Source: Erpobdella octoculata
Taxonomy: Eukaryota; Annelida; Clitellata; Hirudinida; Erpobdellidae
Direction of reading: 5' to 3'
Length of the DNA stretch: 64,000 nucleotides
Assembly (NCBI GenBank): GCA_963978895.1
Contig: OZ022241.1
Span: 21,763,073 to 21,827,072 of the forward strand
Below, in pieces: positions 24,926-35,514 of this stretch (position 1 is its first letter; each line of letters starts with the position of its first letter). The notes below the pieces were generated by a model. The model did not search any database. It was not told where the DNA came from and worked only from the letters and a program-made list of their open reading frames with translations. The position numbers and the translations under genes are program-made.

Positions 24926-26480
24926 AAGGCATGATTTCTAAACGACAAAGAGAAATCAATCAGCTGAAGAGAGAAAAGAAATTGTTACGAAAATGAAAAA
25001 GCTGGTCTCGCAGAGCTGCGGCAGAGATTGGGGCGTCGTTTGTCTGTCCTAATAAAGGCCGAGCGTTTTCGGATAAAGAAAAGAGATCAGAGAAATGCCA
25101 GGTTACAGTTCATCAAAGACCCATTCAAATATGGAAGAAATTTACTGGACCCACCCAAGTCAGGAACGCTTCAAGCAGACAAAGCAACGCTCGATGAATA
25201 TTTTTGGTCCGCATTCCGTGACCCGCGTGGAGATCAGCATTTAGAAGAAAGAACCGATCTTCCAGAAATCCCACTTCCAAACTTTTCTTTCAGAGAATGC
25301 ATGATTTCGTTACTTGAAGTTACTCAATTTCTCTACAGAGCAAGAAACAGATCTGCTCCTGGACCAAATGGGGTGCCATATCTCGTCTACAAAAAATACA
25401 TCAGTTTCGCCTAATTTCATTGTTAAACGTCGAAGGAAAGATATTTTTTGCTGTCCTTGCTCAGAGACTGACAAGCTATGTAATTCAAAACAATTACATC
25501 GACAGGTCTGTTCAGAAGGGAGGAGTGCCAGGAGTACCAGGATGCATCGAACATTCGTCAGTGATCTGGGAAGCATTGAAAAGAGCTAAAGATAATCGTC
25601 TCAGCTTGCACATTGTCTGGTTAGACTTTGCCGATGCTTATGGAGCTGTTCGTCTCCAAATTTTGTGATAGAAATGTTGCAACAGTATTTCGGACATTTC
25701 AAACTGAAGTTGTCAACGTCCTCATGTTCAACAGAATGGTTCCAGATAGAAGTTGGTATAGCAATGGGCTGCTCAATTTCACCCATTCTCTTCGTATTAG
25801 CGATGCAGCTGATTCTGAATGTAGTGGGTTCTCGTGTGGAGGAAACTTACGTTGGCAGAGGTATCTTGATGCCATCGGTGAAGGCCTTCATGGATGATAC
25901 AACTTTGGTTCTAAACAAATGTATCTCAATGCGACGAGCTCTTGATGCATTCAGCGGGTTGCTATTATGGTGCGGCATGAGTTTCAAGGCAACCAAGTCA
26001 AGAAGCTTATCTCTGCGACGAGGCAAGATCGACGATAACGTGACGTTTTCAGTTGCTGGCAACAGGATCCCAACATTGAGAGAAGAACCAGTTAAGAGCC
26101 TGGGAAGGTGGTATGACGATTCGCTTAACGACACTGGAAGGTGTTCTGAAGTTCTCCGATCGGCATTTGAAGTTATGAAGAAAATTGATGCGGCCCCACT
26201 CCAGAGATAGTTCAGATTGTGGTTGTTTCAGTTTGTTCTGTTGCCGAGATTCCTGTGGCCTCAATGTATGAGATGAGCTTACCATTGGTGGAAAAGCTAG
26301 AAAGGAGGATGAATAAATTTACAAGGAAATGGTTGGGTCTGCCTCCTGGATTTACTTCGGTAGCTTTGTACAGCAAGATGCCAAACTGAGGTTGCCACTG
26401 AAGTCTTTGGTTGAGGAGTTTAAGATAAACAAGATCCGTACGCAACTAATGCTGGATAACTCTTCGGATCAAAGAATTGT
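24926..26480 (+). pseudogene. LINE reverse transcriptase (R2/NeSL-like): N-terminal half, broken
   Basis: Read over at least four frames (25028-25414, 25420-25668, 25665-26210, then on to about 26470). Motifs: SAPGPNGVPYLVYKK; VWLDFADAYGAV (motif A Asp); IGIAMGCSISPILF in EVGIAMGCSISP (motif B); AFMDDTTLVLNK (motif C, DD present); LEERMNKF-like thumb sequence. It stops before the zinc knuckle. Several frameshifts make it inactive. Together with 23521-24925 it would make one element, but the halves are in reverse order. Confidence 0.75.
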
Positions 26481-26525
26481 GGAGATGGGTTCGAGTCTGA
26501 AGTTGAGACATTTATATTTGCGTAT

Positions 26526-26885
26526 ATGTATATCCTTTATGCATTGCTACACCATTTGGTGGATTGTAAGCCATCCAAGTTTCTGATATATGTGACTCGT
26601 AAAAACAAATCAACGCTATGTTTCCTTTTAATATATATCATAAAACATATATCTTCGATAGCTATTAAATTAGCTAGGGACGGAATGTTAGCCGTACAAC
26701 TTATATATATTATCGAGCATTTATTCGTACCCATTCAAAGTCGAGTGTTGTGTTCAACATACCCCAACAAAAGCGCTTAACAACCACTGTTTTTGGCGGT
26801 GGAAGTGGCGCAGATGGTAAGGTAGTTGGCATGATGCGAGGCGGTGTTGCCGATCCGACAGTCGTGGGTTCGAGTCTGAAGTTGA

Positions 26886-26888
<3 letters not shown>
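26526..26888 (+). mobile_element. tRNA-derived SINE-type repeat
   Basis: The 3' part (26795-26888) has an A-box-like TGGCGCAGATGGTAAGG and a B-box-like GGGTTCGAGTCT. The upstream body (gtttctgatatatgtgactcg, caacataccccaacaaaagcg) recurs at 59711-60160. It ends in (TA)n. There is no closed acceptor stem, so it is not a tRNA gene. Confidence 0.7.
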
Positions 26889-27154
<266 letters not shown>

Positions 27155-27234
27155 ATCGTCAGACAGAAAGTCCAATATATATAGTTTATTTGTCAATTAT
27201 TAAAATCTATATATATAATATAGATGTACATATA

Positions 27235-27342
<108 letters not shown>

Positions 27343-27475
27343 CCCGTAAGCAAGTTTCATTGAACTTTGTCGCCCATTTTGCATTCAACAGTTTCTTGTA
27401 TAAACCTTGCAAAACAACAATATCTTTCCTTTCTGAAACTGCACCAAGCAACGTTTTAAAATCTTTATTTTTTCC

Positions 27476-27518
27476 AGCTGACTGGCCAGTTTCGGTTAAT
27501 TTAACCATCTTCAGAGCT
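27476..27518 (-). ncRNA. Hammerhead ribozyme in PLE 3' terminal repeat
   Basis: Minus strand: helix I AGCU/AGCU; CUGAAGA plus an extra U; helix II GGUUA/UAACC; GAA; helix III ACU-GGCC-AGU; C17 at the cleavage site. The catalytic core is complete. Confidence 0.85.
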
Positions 27519-27793
27519 TCATTTATAATAATAAAACGGTATATATTGAAATCGAAAAAACACTTTCTCAAACTTATAATAATAAAGTTAATTAAACAGC
27601 AGTTAGTTTGTTTTCAATACATGCAGAATTAGACGTAAAATCAATAAAGTAGCCGAGTAATAATAAACACGCTTTCAGTGAGTAAACAAGTGTCGACACG
27701 TTCAGCCAAAGTCTCACTAAAATACAAATTAAGTAAATAACCAGCCAGCCACACAGCTGATTTCACGCTCACTTTTTCCGTAGTTTTTGTTTT

Positions 27794-28378
27794 CTACTTT
27801 CTTCTTTTTATATTATTATTTGGATTGCAAAGTAAATGTTCAAACACCGCAGGTGTCTCAGCATCACCTGCACTATTAATCACAACGTTCTCAATTTCTC
27901 CGATTAGTGTAGTTCCACAATTTTTAGCCGCATCGCCATCAACCTCGACTTCACTACCTTCACAGTTACAGAAAAAATCTTCATCGTCGACATTATTACT
28001 ACTTTTATGTTTTTCTTCCAAGTCATTTCCTTTTTCTTCAACCACCTCATCTGTGTGGAAACTATCAAGAGAGAGTGATTATGACTCCGTATTTTTAGAG
28101 CCACAGATTTTAAAACAAACAGGCGTTTCTCTATTTAGATCCCCCTCAGTATCCATGACGGCATCCTTTATGTCTTTGACGTTGAGTATATCTTCATCAG
28201 TCACCATATCAATTTCTTTCTCGCAGCAATCACTTTGTTCTCTTCTTTCGGACAAATCATTTTCAAATTTCACGCTCGTTTTATTCTTGTTGAGATTATC
28301 GTAGAGGAGTGGTTTGGGCTCTAGGATTTTAGAGTCACAATTATTACTAGTCTCTCCAACTGAAACGTCAGATGAATG
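27794..28378 (-). pseudogene. In-frame acidic C-terminal extension of the PLE ORF
   Basis: Downstream of the TAG at 28379 the same frame continues open to 28079 (NNCDSKILEPKPLLYDN, SDCCEKEIDMVTDEDILN). It stops once and continues again to 27794 (EEKGNDLEEKHKSSNNVDDED, FFCNCEGSEVEVDGDAAKN). The coding-like bias and shared frame suggest a formerly longer protein with an acidic, Cys-containing tail. No known domain was recognised. Confidence 0.5.
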
Positions 28379-28942
28379 CTAACAGTTATTTACCTTTGTT
28401 TCAAGAAGTTTCTTTTTTGGATCCCTGTTCGTCATCTCTGTTTTATGTTTATCTCCTTCCATCAATCTATTCATATTCATTCCTTTATTGACGTTGGATG
28501 CAATTCCAAATTTTGGAACAATTGGGCTATCAAACAACTTCAAAATGTGAGTTAAATTGTTATCTTGAATGTTAATTGCCGGTTTTTGTTCCTGGATCAA
28601 CAAAGCCTCTGCCACCCTTAATTGTCTCGGATTGTTAAAAGTTTCTATTATTTCAGTGTTATCCACAAGGATTTGTCTAGATAACTGGTGTTTTTCACAG
28701 AAATGCTTCATGATACCTCCACCTTGCAAATGCATTGTCATCCTTTGTGATAAAGACGATCGGGTAGAGCCAATATATGTTGCATGATCACAGGGACATG
28801 TGAACCTGTAGATAACATTTCTCCGTTGCAAATGCTTTTTACATTTAGAAATATTGTTACGCATAACCATGGAGTGGGTTGTTTTTGGTTTATAGTATAC
28901 ATTAAGTTTAATTTCATAGTTTAACGGATCAATAAATTTCAC
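28379..28942 (-). CDS. PLE GIY-YIG endonuclease domain
   Basis: Minus strand: VIYRFTCPCDHATYIGSTRSSLSQRM (GIY-YIG start, with a CPC cysteine pair before it), HLQGGGIMKHFCEKH, then FNNPRQLRVAEALLIQEQKPAINIQ, which holds the conserved Glu of the family. The module nicks target DNA for PLE retrotransposition. It is one frame away from the RT ORF. It ends at TAG (28379-28381), but an acidic tail continues in the same frame. Confidence 0.85.
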   Translation of the reverse strand: MKFIDPLNYEIKLNVYYKPKTTHSMVMRNNISKCKKHLQRRNVIYRFTCPCDHATYIGSTRSSLSQRMTMHLQGGGIMKHFCEKHQLSRQILVDNTEIIETFNNPRQLRVAEALLIQEQKPAINIQDNNLTHILKLFDSPIVPKFGIASNVNKGMNMNRLMEGDKHKTEMTNRDPKKKLLETKVNNC

Positions 28943-29960
28943 TTGAGTTTTGACTATATTTTTTTATGATGTTTTCGTCAACTATATAATTTCTGTGCAT
29001 TTGGGCTTTATAATAAACGTTTATGGCCTTCTTTGGATTATCACTGAATTTGTCCATTTTCAAACTAGCATCAAGAAATATTTTTGTGACATCATCAACC
29101 ATTCTGTTTGTGAAGTTATTATTAATGAGTATTTCTTTAATTTTTTGAATTTCTATTTGAAGTTCCTCTAGACAATCAGCAGATTGACGGGCTCTGTGTA
29201 GCATATTCAGAATAACATTAACTTTGTATCTCTCAGGGCAAAAACCATCGGCGTTAAAAGTTTCTCCGTGATTTGTAGGTTTTTTGTACGGATTTAATTT
29301 TAAACATTTATCTGCCGTTGTTACAAGTAAGTCTAAAAAAGGCAATTTATTTTCATAACTGAGTTCAACAGTAAGTTTCAAAACAGAATTGCTCTCGAAT
29401 TTGCTCTTCAATTCCTGAAGTTGATCGCAGTCATCACACAGAACAAATAAATCATCAACATATCTCACGTACATTCGAGGTTTATTGCAAATATTAAATA
29501 CTTTCTTTTCTATGTTTGCCATGTAAAAATCTGCAAACGTTGGCCCCAATGGAGAGCCCATCGCTACACCATCAATTTGCAGATACAACTGTCCGTTAGG
29601 ATGTCTAAGTGGAACCTCGCATGTGCATAATTTCAGTAATTTAGAGGGCAACGCTGCATCGACATCTGGAGGTGAAATTGTAGGATGGTTGAAAACACAA
29701 TCTATAATTATTTCTACTGTTTCTTTGACTGGTATATTTGTATAAAGATTTTCAACGTCTAGTGATGCGATTATACCAGACCCATCTGAAGTGCTTCGAA
29801 CCAAACTAATGAACTCGAATGAAGATCGAACGCTATGGTGACGAGGACAGAAAGGAGAAATCATTTTATTCAGTGATTTTGCTAATTGATAAACCGGAGT
29901 TGGTATTTGAGAGATGATTGGTCGTAACGGATTATCTTTCTTATGGATTTTAACGTTACC
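28929..29960 (-). CDS. PLE reverse transcriptase (5'-truncated)
   Basis: Minus strand: VKIHKKDNPLRPIISQIPTP (upstream of the first in-frame Met, about 29955-29900); motif A in ASLDVENLYTNIPV; QIDGVAMGSPLGPTFADFY (motif B); RYVDDLFVL (motif C, YVDD); then the thumb KEILINNNFTNRMVDDVTKIF and HRNYIVDENIIKK. The N-terminal part before VKIHK is replaced by a TA run. A frameshift near 28935 separates it from the endonuclease ORF, so the full polyprotein is not made without slippage. RT motifs are intact. Confidence 0.88.
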   Translation of the reverse strand, partial: GNVKIHKKDNPLRPIISQIPTPVYQLAKSLNKMISPFCPRHHSVRSSFEFISLVRSTSDGSGIIASLDVENLYTNIPVKETVEIIIDCVFNHPTISPPDVDAALPSKLLKLCTCEVPLRHPNGQLYLQIDGVAMGSPLGPTFADFYMANIEKKVFNICNKPRMYVRYVDDLFVLCDDCDQLQELKSKFESNSVLKLTVELSYENKLPFLDLLVTTADKCLKLNPYKKPTNHGETFNADGFCPERYKVNVILNMLHRARQSADCLEELQIEIQKIKEILINNNFTNRMVDDVTKIFLDASLKMDKFSDNPKKAINVYYKAQMHRNYIVDENIIKKYSQNSSEIY

Positions 29961-30121
29961 ATATACATATACATATATATATATATATATATAAATTCTT
30001 TAAGACAAGCTCGATTAAAAATAAGTCTCCATTTAGCCGCTATGAGTTTTATAGATACTTTCTGAATATTTCGGAACAACGTTTTTTGTTTACTGCAACA
30101 CGTATTAAGAAAAGTATTAAC

Positions 30122-30932
30122 TAGGGTTGCACCAGACTTGGGTTTTTCAAATCCGGCCGGGGCCGGTTCTGGCCGGATTCATAATTCAAAATCCGGCCGG
30201 GGCTGGGGCCGGGGCCGGGGCCGGTATTGTCATTTTGTAACATTCATTATTCATCTTTTTGTTCAATTGCATGTTATCATTAAAAACCAACGTAGTAACC
30301 AACAGACAATATCAGCTTTATTTCAAATAAACAATAAAATAAAAAATAGTAAACAGTTTTCGAGGAGGTGGCAGTGGCAACTTCAACAGCAGCCGCCATC
30401 GATCTTAGATCTTAGATGAATAAGCAGAGAAGACGTCGAAAATCTTTTGGAAGTATTAGTCTTGTCGCGTGACAACTCCGTGTAGCAGTGTTTACAAACA
30501 GCCTTCGAATTATTCGTGATTTTGACATCAAAATACGCCCAAATGTCCGATTTTTTCTCAGCCATTTTATGCCGTTTATTTTTAGTACTCAAACAAAAAC
30601 AGAATAATTTGACAAAAGAGAGAAAGAGAGTTCAAGGTCCGCGAGCGTGACCTTATAGAGCTTCCGGGCGTGCTATTCTGTTGCAGCAATAGGAAGATTA
30701 ATTTTATTAATCATTCAACCTAGCTATATGAAATAAACTGATAAGAAATAGATAAGCCATTTGAAAGATATATATATATATATATAAATGTATTTCACTG
30801 AAATAAATAAATAAATACGTTAAATCCGGCTCCAAATCCGGCCATCAAATCCGGCCGGAGCCGGATTTGACCGGATTCGGAAAAATGACCGGTTTTCGGC
30901 CGGAGCCGGGGCCGGTTTTCGGTGCAACCCTA
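30122..30932. mobile_element. Non-autonomous hAT element inside the PLE terminal repeat
   Basis: TIRs TAGGGTTGCACC / GGTGCAACCCTA are perfect, and the 8-bp target duplication GTATTAAC is perfect at 30114-30121 and 30933-30940. Subterminal GGCCGG/GGGGCC arrays lie at both ends (30155-30220, 30830-30915). The interior retains a BED finger exon. Confidence 0.95.
30383..30592 (-). pseudogene. BED zinc finger remnant of a hAT transposase
   Basis: Minus strand: KKSDIWAYFDVKITNNSKAVC, then CKHCYTELSRDK and LLIHLRSK. The W-x-F start, CxxC and HLxxK arrangement is that of BED fingers at the N-terminus of hAT/ZBED transposases. The last histidine is not evident and no catalytic domain follows. Confidence 0.72.
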
Positions 30933-30960
30933 GTATTAACATTTAAAACTGTCTTTATTT

Positions 30961-31003
30961 CAGACTTACGGGCCGTTTCGGCTTTCGCCATCTTCAGAGT
31001 CTG
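30961..31003 (-). ncRNA. Hammerhead ribozyme in PLE 5' terminal repeat
   Basis: Minus strand, 43 nt: helix I CAGACU/AGUCUG (six perfect pairs); CUGAAGA core plus an extra U; helix II GGC-GAAA-GCC; GAA; helix III ACG-GCC-CGU; A17 at the cleavage site. It is type I topology with a minimal helix III, as described for PLE ribozymes. This is the best of the four copies in the window. Confidence 0.92.
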
Positions 31004-31228
31004 TAAATACAATTGCGTAAAAGGAGGCAAAAGATAAGAAAACATGTAATAACTAAATATACAAATAAACTAATATCCTCATGGAATTATCTTAATAGAA
31101 GGATATTAATAAAAATAATAAAATTTAGACACTGTAATTAAATTAACGTACATAACATAAACTGGAGTTATGAGGATAAAATAAGTATAATTAAAAACGT
31201 TTAATTAAAGGATAAAATAATAGTAACA

Positions 31229-31619
<391 letters not shown>

Positions 31620-31629
31620 TTCTACCCTG

Positions 31630-31775
31630 CTTTGAGACGCCGTTTTTAGCTGTTAGTTTCCTCGTTTAAAGGCAACGTGCCTTGAGACGCCGAATAGTTG
31701 CCGTGAGACGCCGTTTTTCTGCCTTGAGACGCCGTTTTTGCTTTGAGACGCCGTTTTTGCTTTGAGACGAACTAT
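31630..31775. repeat. Short minisatellite (TTTGAGACGCCGTTTTTGC)n
   Basis: Five to six imperfect copies of a unit of about 19 bp centred on gagacgccgttttt. Confidence 0.8.
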
Positions 31776-32457
31776 TGGCATTTCCTGGTTTTGATGCGCG
31801 CTTAATTAAACGAGTTCGCTTGTCCAAATTAGTTTTTAAATAAAACAAAAAAAAATAAATCTATTGAAAAAAGATATTTATAAAGAAAATAATTTCCGTG
31901 TAGTTTCTCCTATGTTTTTGGATTTAATTATCTATATACGTAGCCATAATCTTTCCGATAAAGGTTTAAAAATTCATTTTCAGACATTCTGAACTAGGTT
32001 TTTTTACAATAAATTGTTTCAATTTTGTTTTCAAGGGGAAATACTGAAATCTTCAAACGTAAGATTTACTGACAAGGCTCTTGTGAGCATATTTGTATCC
32101 CTCAGAACTTTGGTGAAGCCCTCACCTTGGCCTTGCTTAACTTGCAGATGAAGAATGTAGCATACATGTCATTTTACATCTTTCGCCGGGATTGAAATAA
32201 TTAATACTGGCCTTTTTCACCACTTTCCGGTTTCATGGGTTAAAATGAACGTTTACCTATAAAACACTTAGAAGAATGACACATCAAGACGCCCAAATTA
32301 TTAAATTTATAATAATTAGTTTTGCGTGGTGAGATCATGCACATCTCGCATAGTTAACTTAACTTACCATATTCCCGCATTCTCAAAGCCCGCCTTTAGT
32401 CATTTTAGCTTGACAAATTTGCTGTTAGGTTTTCAGTTTGTTAGTTTGATAGAAATA
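31776..32457. other. No gene seen; upstream region of the zinc-finger gene
   Basis: AT-rich. No clear TATA or initiator is assigned. Confidence 0.4.
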
Positions 32458-33506
32458 ATGTCTCGTACGTTCTTGAGTGAAATTTTGGAAAGTGAAGTGA
32501 TAGAGGTAAGTATTTTTAACTTAATGTTTGGTTGTTCTTGGACGCCGATGGCGCCTGTTAAAAATTTATAAATGAAATCTAAAATTCAATTTATTTCAAT
32601 TTATTTATGATCTAAACATAAATTTTTAGTAAAAAATTTGTCTCTACCGCTGGGAATTACATCTTTAACTTCTAACATTTTTCTCTAAGAAATACAACCA
32701 TGGTTTCCTTGGTAACAAAATCTATAGCAAGCTCCTTCGGATCATTTGGCTTCTGTTGACAAGTAATTACAGTTCACCTTTTAAAAGTGTTGAGCTTAAT
32801 CGTTATTTAATTTAAAATCCTAATTAAAGCATTCACTTAACACTTTCAGCTCTTTCGTTCCAATGTGGCAGGTTTTGCCTGCTCGTTTTGGCCAGCAAGC
32901 TACTTCCACTCATTTGGCTTCTGTTGTCAAGTAATTATAGTTCACCTTTTAAAAGTGTTTGTGTTTACCTTAAAAATCTTAAATAAAGCATTTACTTAAA
33001 ACTTTTAGCTCTCTCGTTCCAAATTCAGAGTCGGCATCTTTGCCATTGGTGAGCTAATTTATTTTTGTATGTTTTATGGCTAGACTGCAATTAATAAAAA
33101 TTGTTATAAAGAAGTTGTCAACTGCATCAAAATTTATTATATATGGCAAAACCACCAATATTACAACATTAAGCCAAAACTGAATAAATACCTGTGACAA
33201 ACATAATATATAGACTCTCATCAATCAGAATTATTTTTACAGGTACAACAACGGAAAAAATTTGAGTGTCCGCTGTGCCACAAATTTTTTTCTAAGTTGC
33301 CTCCTCACTTGCGCAGCAAAAAACACAAGGTCGAAAATCCCATTGCTCCGGTAACTTCCCCAGCCGACTACAAAAGACGGAAGACTGGGAATACAAAAGA
33401 TAGGAAAAGGTGCAAATTTTGCAATGTGAATGTAATCAGAATGGATATGCATGTTAAACTTTGTCATTCCGAAAATATTTATAATGATCTGAATGTTAAT
33501 AACTAA
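32458..33506 (+). CDS. Two-exon small C2H2-type zinc-finger protein (103 aa)
   Basis: Exon 1 (32458-32505) starts at ATG and encodes MSRTFLSEILESEVIE, ending at GAG|GTAAGT. Exon 2 (33243-33506) begins after ATTTTTACAG and stays in frame: KKFECPLCHKFFSKLPPHLR with SKKH (finger 1), a basic linker YKRRK, then RCKFCNVNVIRMDMHVKLCH (finger 2), and a TAA. The 737-bp intron is phase 0. Paired fingers with a basic linker suggest nucleic-acid binding. It is not flanked by inverted repeats, so it may be a host gene; a domesticated transposon-derived gene is the alternative. Expression is unknown. Confidence 0.62.
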
Positions 33507-33820
33507 TAACATAGATTCTAATGTAACTGAAATTAATGCATGTAACCCTCTAACTCTGCACCCTAATAATGACAATTTGTTAAAAATAACTGGCCCTAGC
33601 AAAAAATTAACTATTGATAAAAAAAGTTGTAAGATATCATGACTTTCGGTGTATGCAGGATAAAATTGTCGAAAGGAATACAGGTAGGTGCTATCGATGA
33701 AGGTTTAACTTGTCGGACTCCTCGACCATTTACTATAACTAATTTACATTTAAGAAACAAAGGATTAAAATACTTCTCTTCTACATTTTCAATATTTTAT
33801 TTATCTTAAGTCGATCTACA
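33507..33820. other. Unassigned sequence 3' of the zinc-finger gene
   Basis: A 25-nt stretch at about 33658-33682 is bounded by TGCAG and GTAGGT and could be a small exon, but nothing else supports it. Confidence 0.3.
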
Positions 33821-34796
33821 GTTTTGTACAGTTTTTTCTTTCAGCTTCCCGTGTAAGCGATTTTGTACATTTTATTTTCTTTCAGCTTTCCGTGTAAGCG
33901 ATTCTGTACATTTCATTTTCTTTCAGATTCCCGTGTAAGCGATTTTGTACATTTTATCTTCTTTCAGCTTCCCGTGTAAGCGATTTTGTACATTTTATCT
34001 TCTTTCAGCTTTCCGTGTAATCGTTTTTGTACATTTCATTTTCTTTCAGCCTCCAGTGTAAGCGCTTTTGTACATTTCAATTTCTTTCAGCTTTCCGTGT
34101 AAGCGCTTTTGTACATTTCATTTTCGTTCAGTTTCCCGTGTAAGCGATTTTGTACATTTTATCTTCTTTCAGCTTTCCGTCTAATCGTTTTTGTACATTT
34201 CATTTTCTTTCAGTTTCCCGTGTAAGCGATTTTGTACATTTCATTTTCTTTCAAATTCCCGTGTAAGCGATTTTGTACATTTTATCTTCTTTCAGCTTCC
34301 CGTGTAAGCGATTTTGTACATTTTATCTTCTTTCAGCTTTCCGTGTAATCGTTTTTGTACATTTCATTTTCTTTCAGCCTCCAGTGTAAGCGCTTTTGTA
34401 CATTTCAATTTCTTTCAGCTTTCCGTGTAAGCGCTTTTGTACATTTCATTTTCTTTCAGTTTCCCGTGTAAGCGATTTTGTACATTTCATTTTCTTTCAG
34501 CTTCCCGTGTAAGCGATTTTGTACATTTTATTTTCTTTCAGCTTTCTGTGTAATCATTTTTGTACATTTCATTTTCTTTCAGCCTCCAGTGTAAGCGATT
34601 TTGTACATTTCAATTTTTTTCAGCTTTCCGTGTAAGCGCTTTTGTACATTTCATTTTCTTTCAGTTTCCCGTGTAATCGTTTTTGTACATTTTATCTTCT
34701 TTCAGCTTTCCGTCTAATCGTTTTTGTACATTTCATTTTCTTTCAGTTTCCCGTGTAAGCGATTTTGTACATTTCATTTTCTTTCAGCTTCCCGTG
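33821..34796. repeat. 41-bp minisatellite, left part (about 23 units)
   Basis: Unit of about 41 bp: ctttcag-cttcccgt-gtaagcgattttgtacattttatttt. Variants (gtaatcg, ccagtgtaagcgc, tttcccgt) recur in the same order, as at 33985-34180 and 34300-34500, indicating a higher-order repeat. The array is interrupted at 34797 by the LTR element and resumes at 37616. Confidence 0.93.
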
Positions 34797-34973
34797 TGTT
34801 ATATCTTTATTATTCTAATTAAATGGTAATAATATAATCTACTTAAGTGGCTGCTAACACTTACTAGATCTTTCTGATTATCTATTCTTAATATAAATTT
34901 GTTTGCTTATGATATAATAAAGAAGGAAATAGAATAAAAACTGATCTATATATATATACACATATATATATAC

Positions 34974-35005
<32 letters not shown>

Positions 35006-35049
35006 ATACGCCCATATATATATATTTAAACAAACATATATATATAACA
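34797..35049 (-). repeat. 3' LTR (minus-strand element)
   Basis: Starts TGTTATATAT and ends ATAACA on the minus strand; contains TA-rich tracts. Confidence 0.93.
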
Positions 35050-35060
35050 CCTCCCCCTCT

Positions 35061-35514
35061 TTATAGAAAATTATATGATTTTCTACTGGGGTCCAGTACT
35101 ATCCGTTTTGGAGGGTTGCAATAACGTTTAGGTCTTGCCTCTGGTTCTATTCCTGTTGGAATGTGTGACAATTCCTCCGGATTGGCTTCATTATCTATAT
35201 GGCTCGGAACATGGTCTCCTTGTCTATTCTCTCCATCCTCATTCTCCGTAAGCCGAGGGGTTGCGTTTATGTCTGGTTCCAACATCTCTTCCTCTTCTGG
35301 GAACACAATTCTTACCGGGGCTTTCTCTTTCTCACTTTTATCTTGAAGGGGCACTGGCATGTCGAAAGTCTGAAACATTTCTTTAAGTGCCCAATCTAAA
35401 TTCCTTGGTCTTAATTGATTTGTATGCCTTTTTGTAATCCTTCTGTCAATCTCGACTTCGTAAACCGTTTTTCCAATTCTTTTTAAAATCTTCCCTGGTA
35501 TCCATCTGGGATGG
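35061..35514 (-). pseudogene. Integrase C-terminal remnant, out of frame
   Basis: Minus strand: HPRWIPGKILKRIGKTVYEV and RRITKRHTNQLRPRN, then QTFDMPVP and PKRYCNPPKRIVLDPSRKSY before the purine tract. It aligns with WVPGKILKREGRVVYQV in the 1.7-kb element. About 50-60 codons between the integrase core and this domain are missing, and the deletion shifts the frame. Confidence 0.75.

Noticed and set aside
26795..26888. Possible tRNA gene (A and B boxes)
   Set aside because: No closing acceptor stem, and the same sequence recurs at 59.7-60.1 kb with a conserved non-tRNA body; SINE-type repeat.
27825..28304. Plus-strand 159-residue Ser-rich frame
   Set aside because: Antisense to the acidic PLE tail; no domain.
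33655..33685. Small exon with TGCAG and GTAGGT borders
   Set aside because: The zinc-finger ORF already ends at 33506 and no adjacent coding sequence supports it.
33821..34796. Regular repeats that could suggest a CRISPR array
   Set aside because: Units are contiguous with no unique spacers, show higher-order structure, and the context is eukaryotic; it is a minisatellite.
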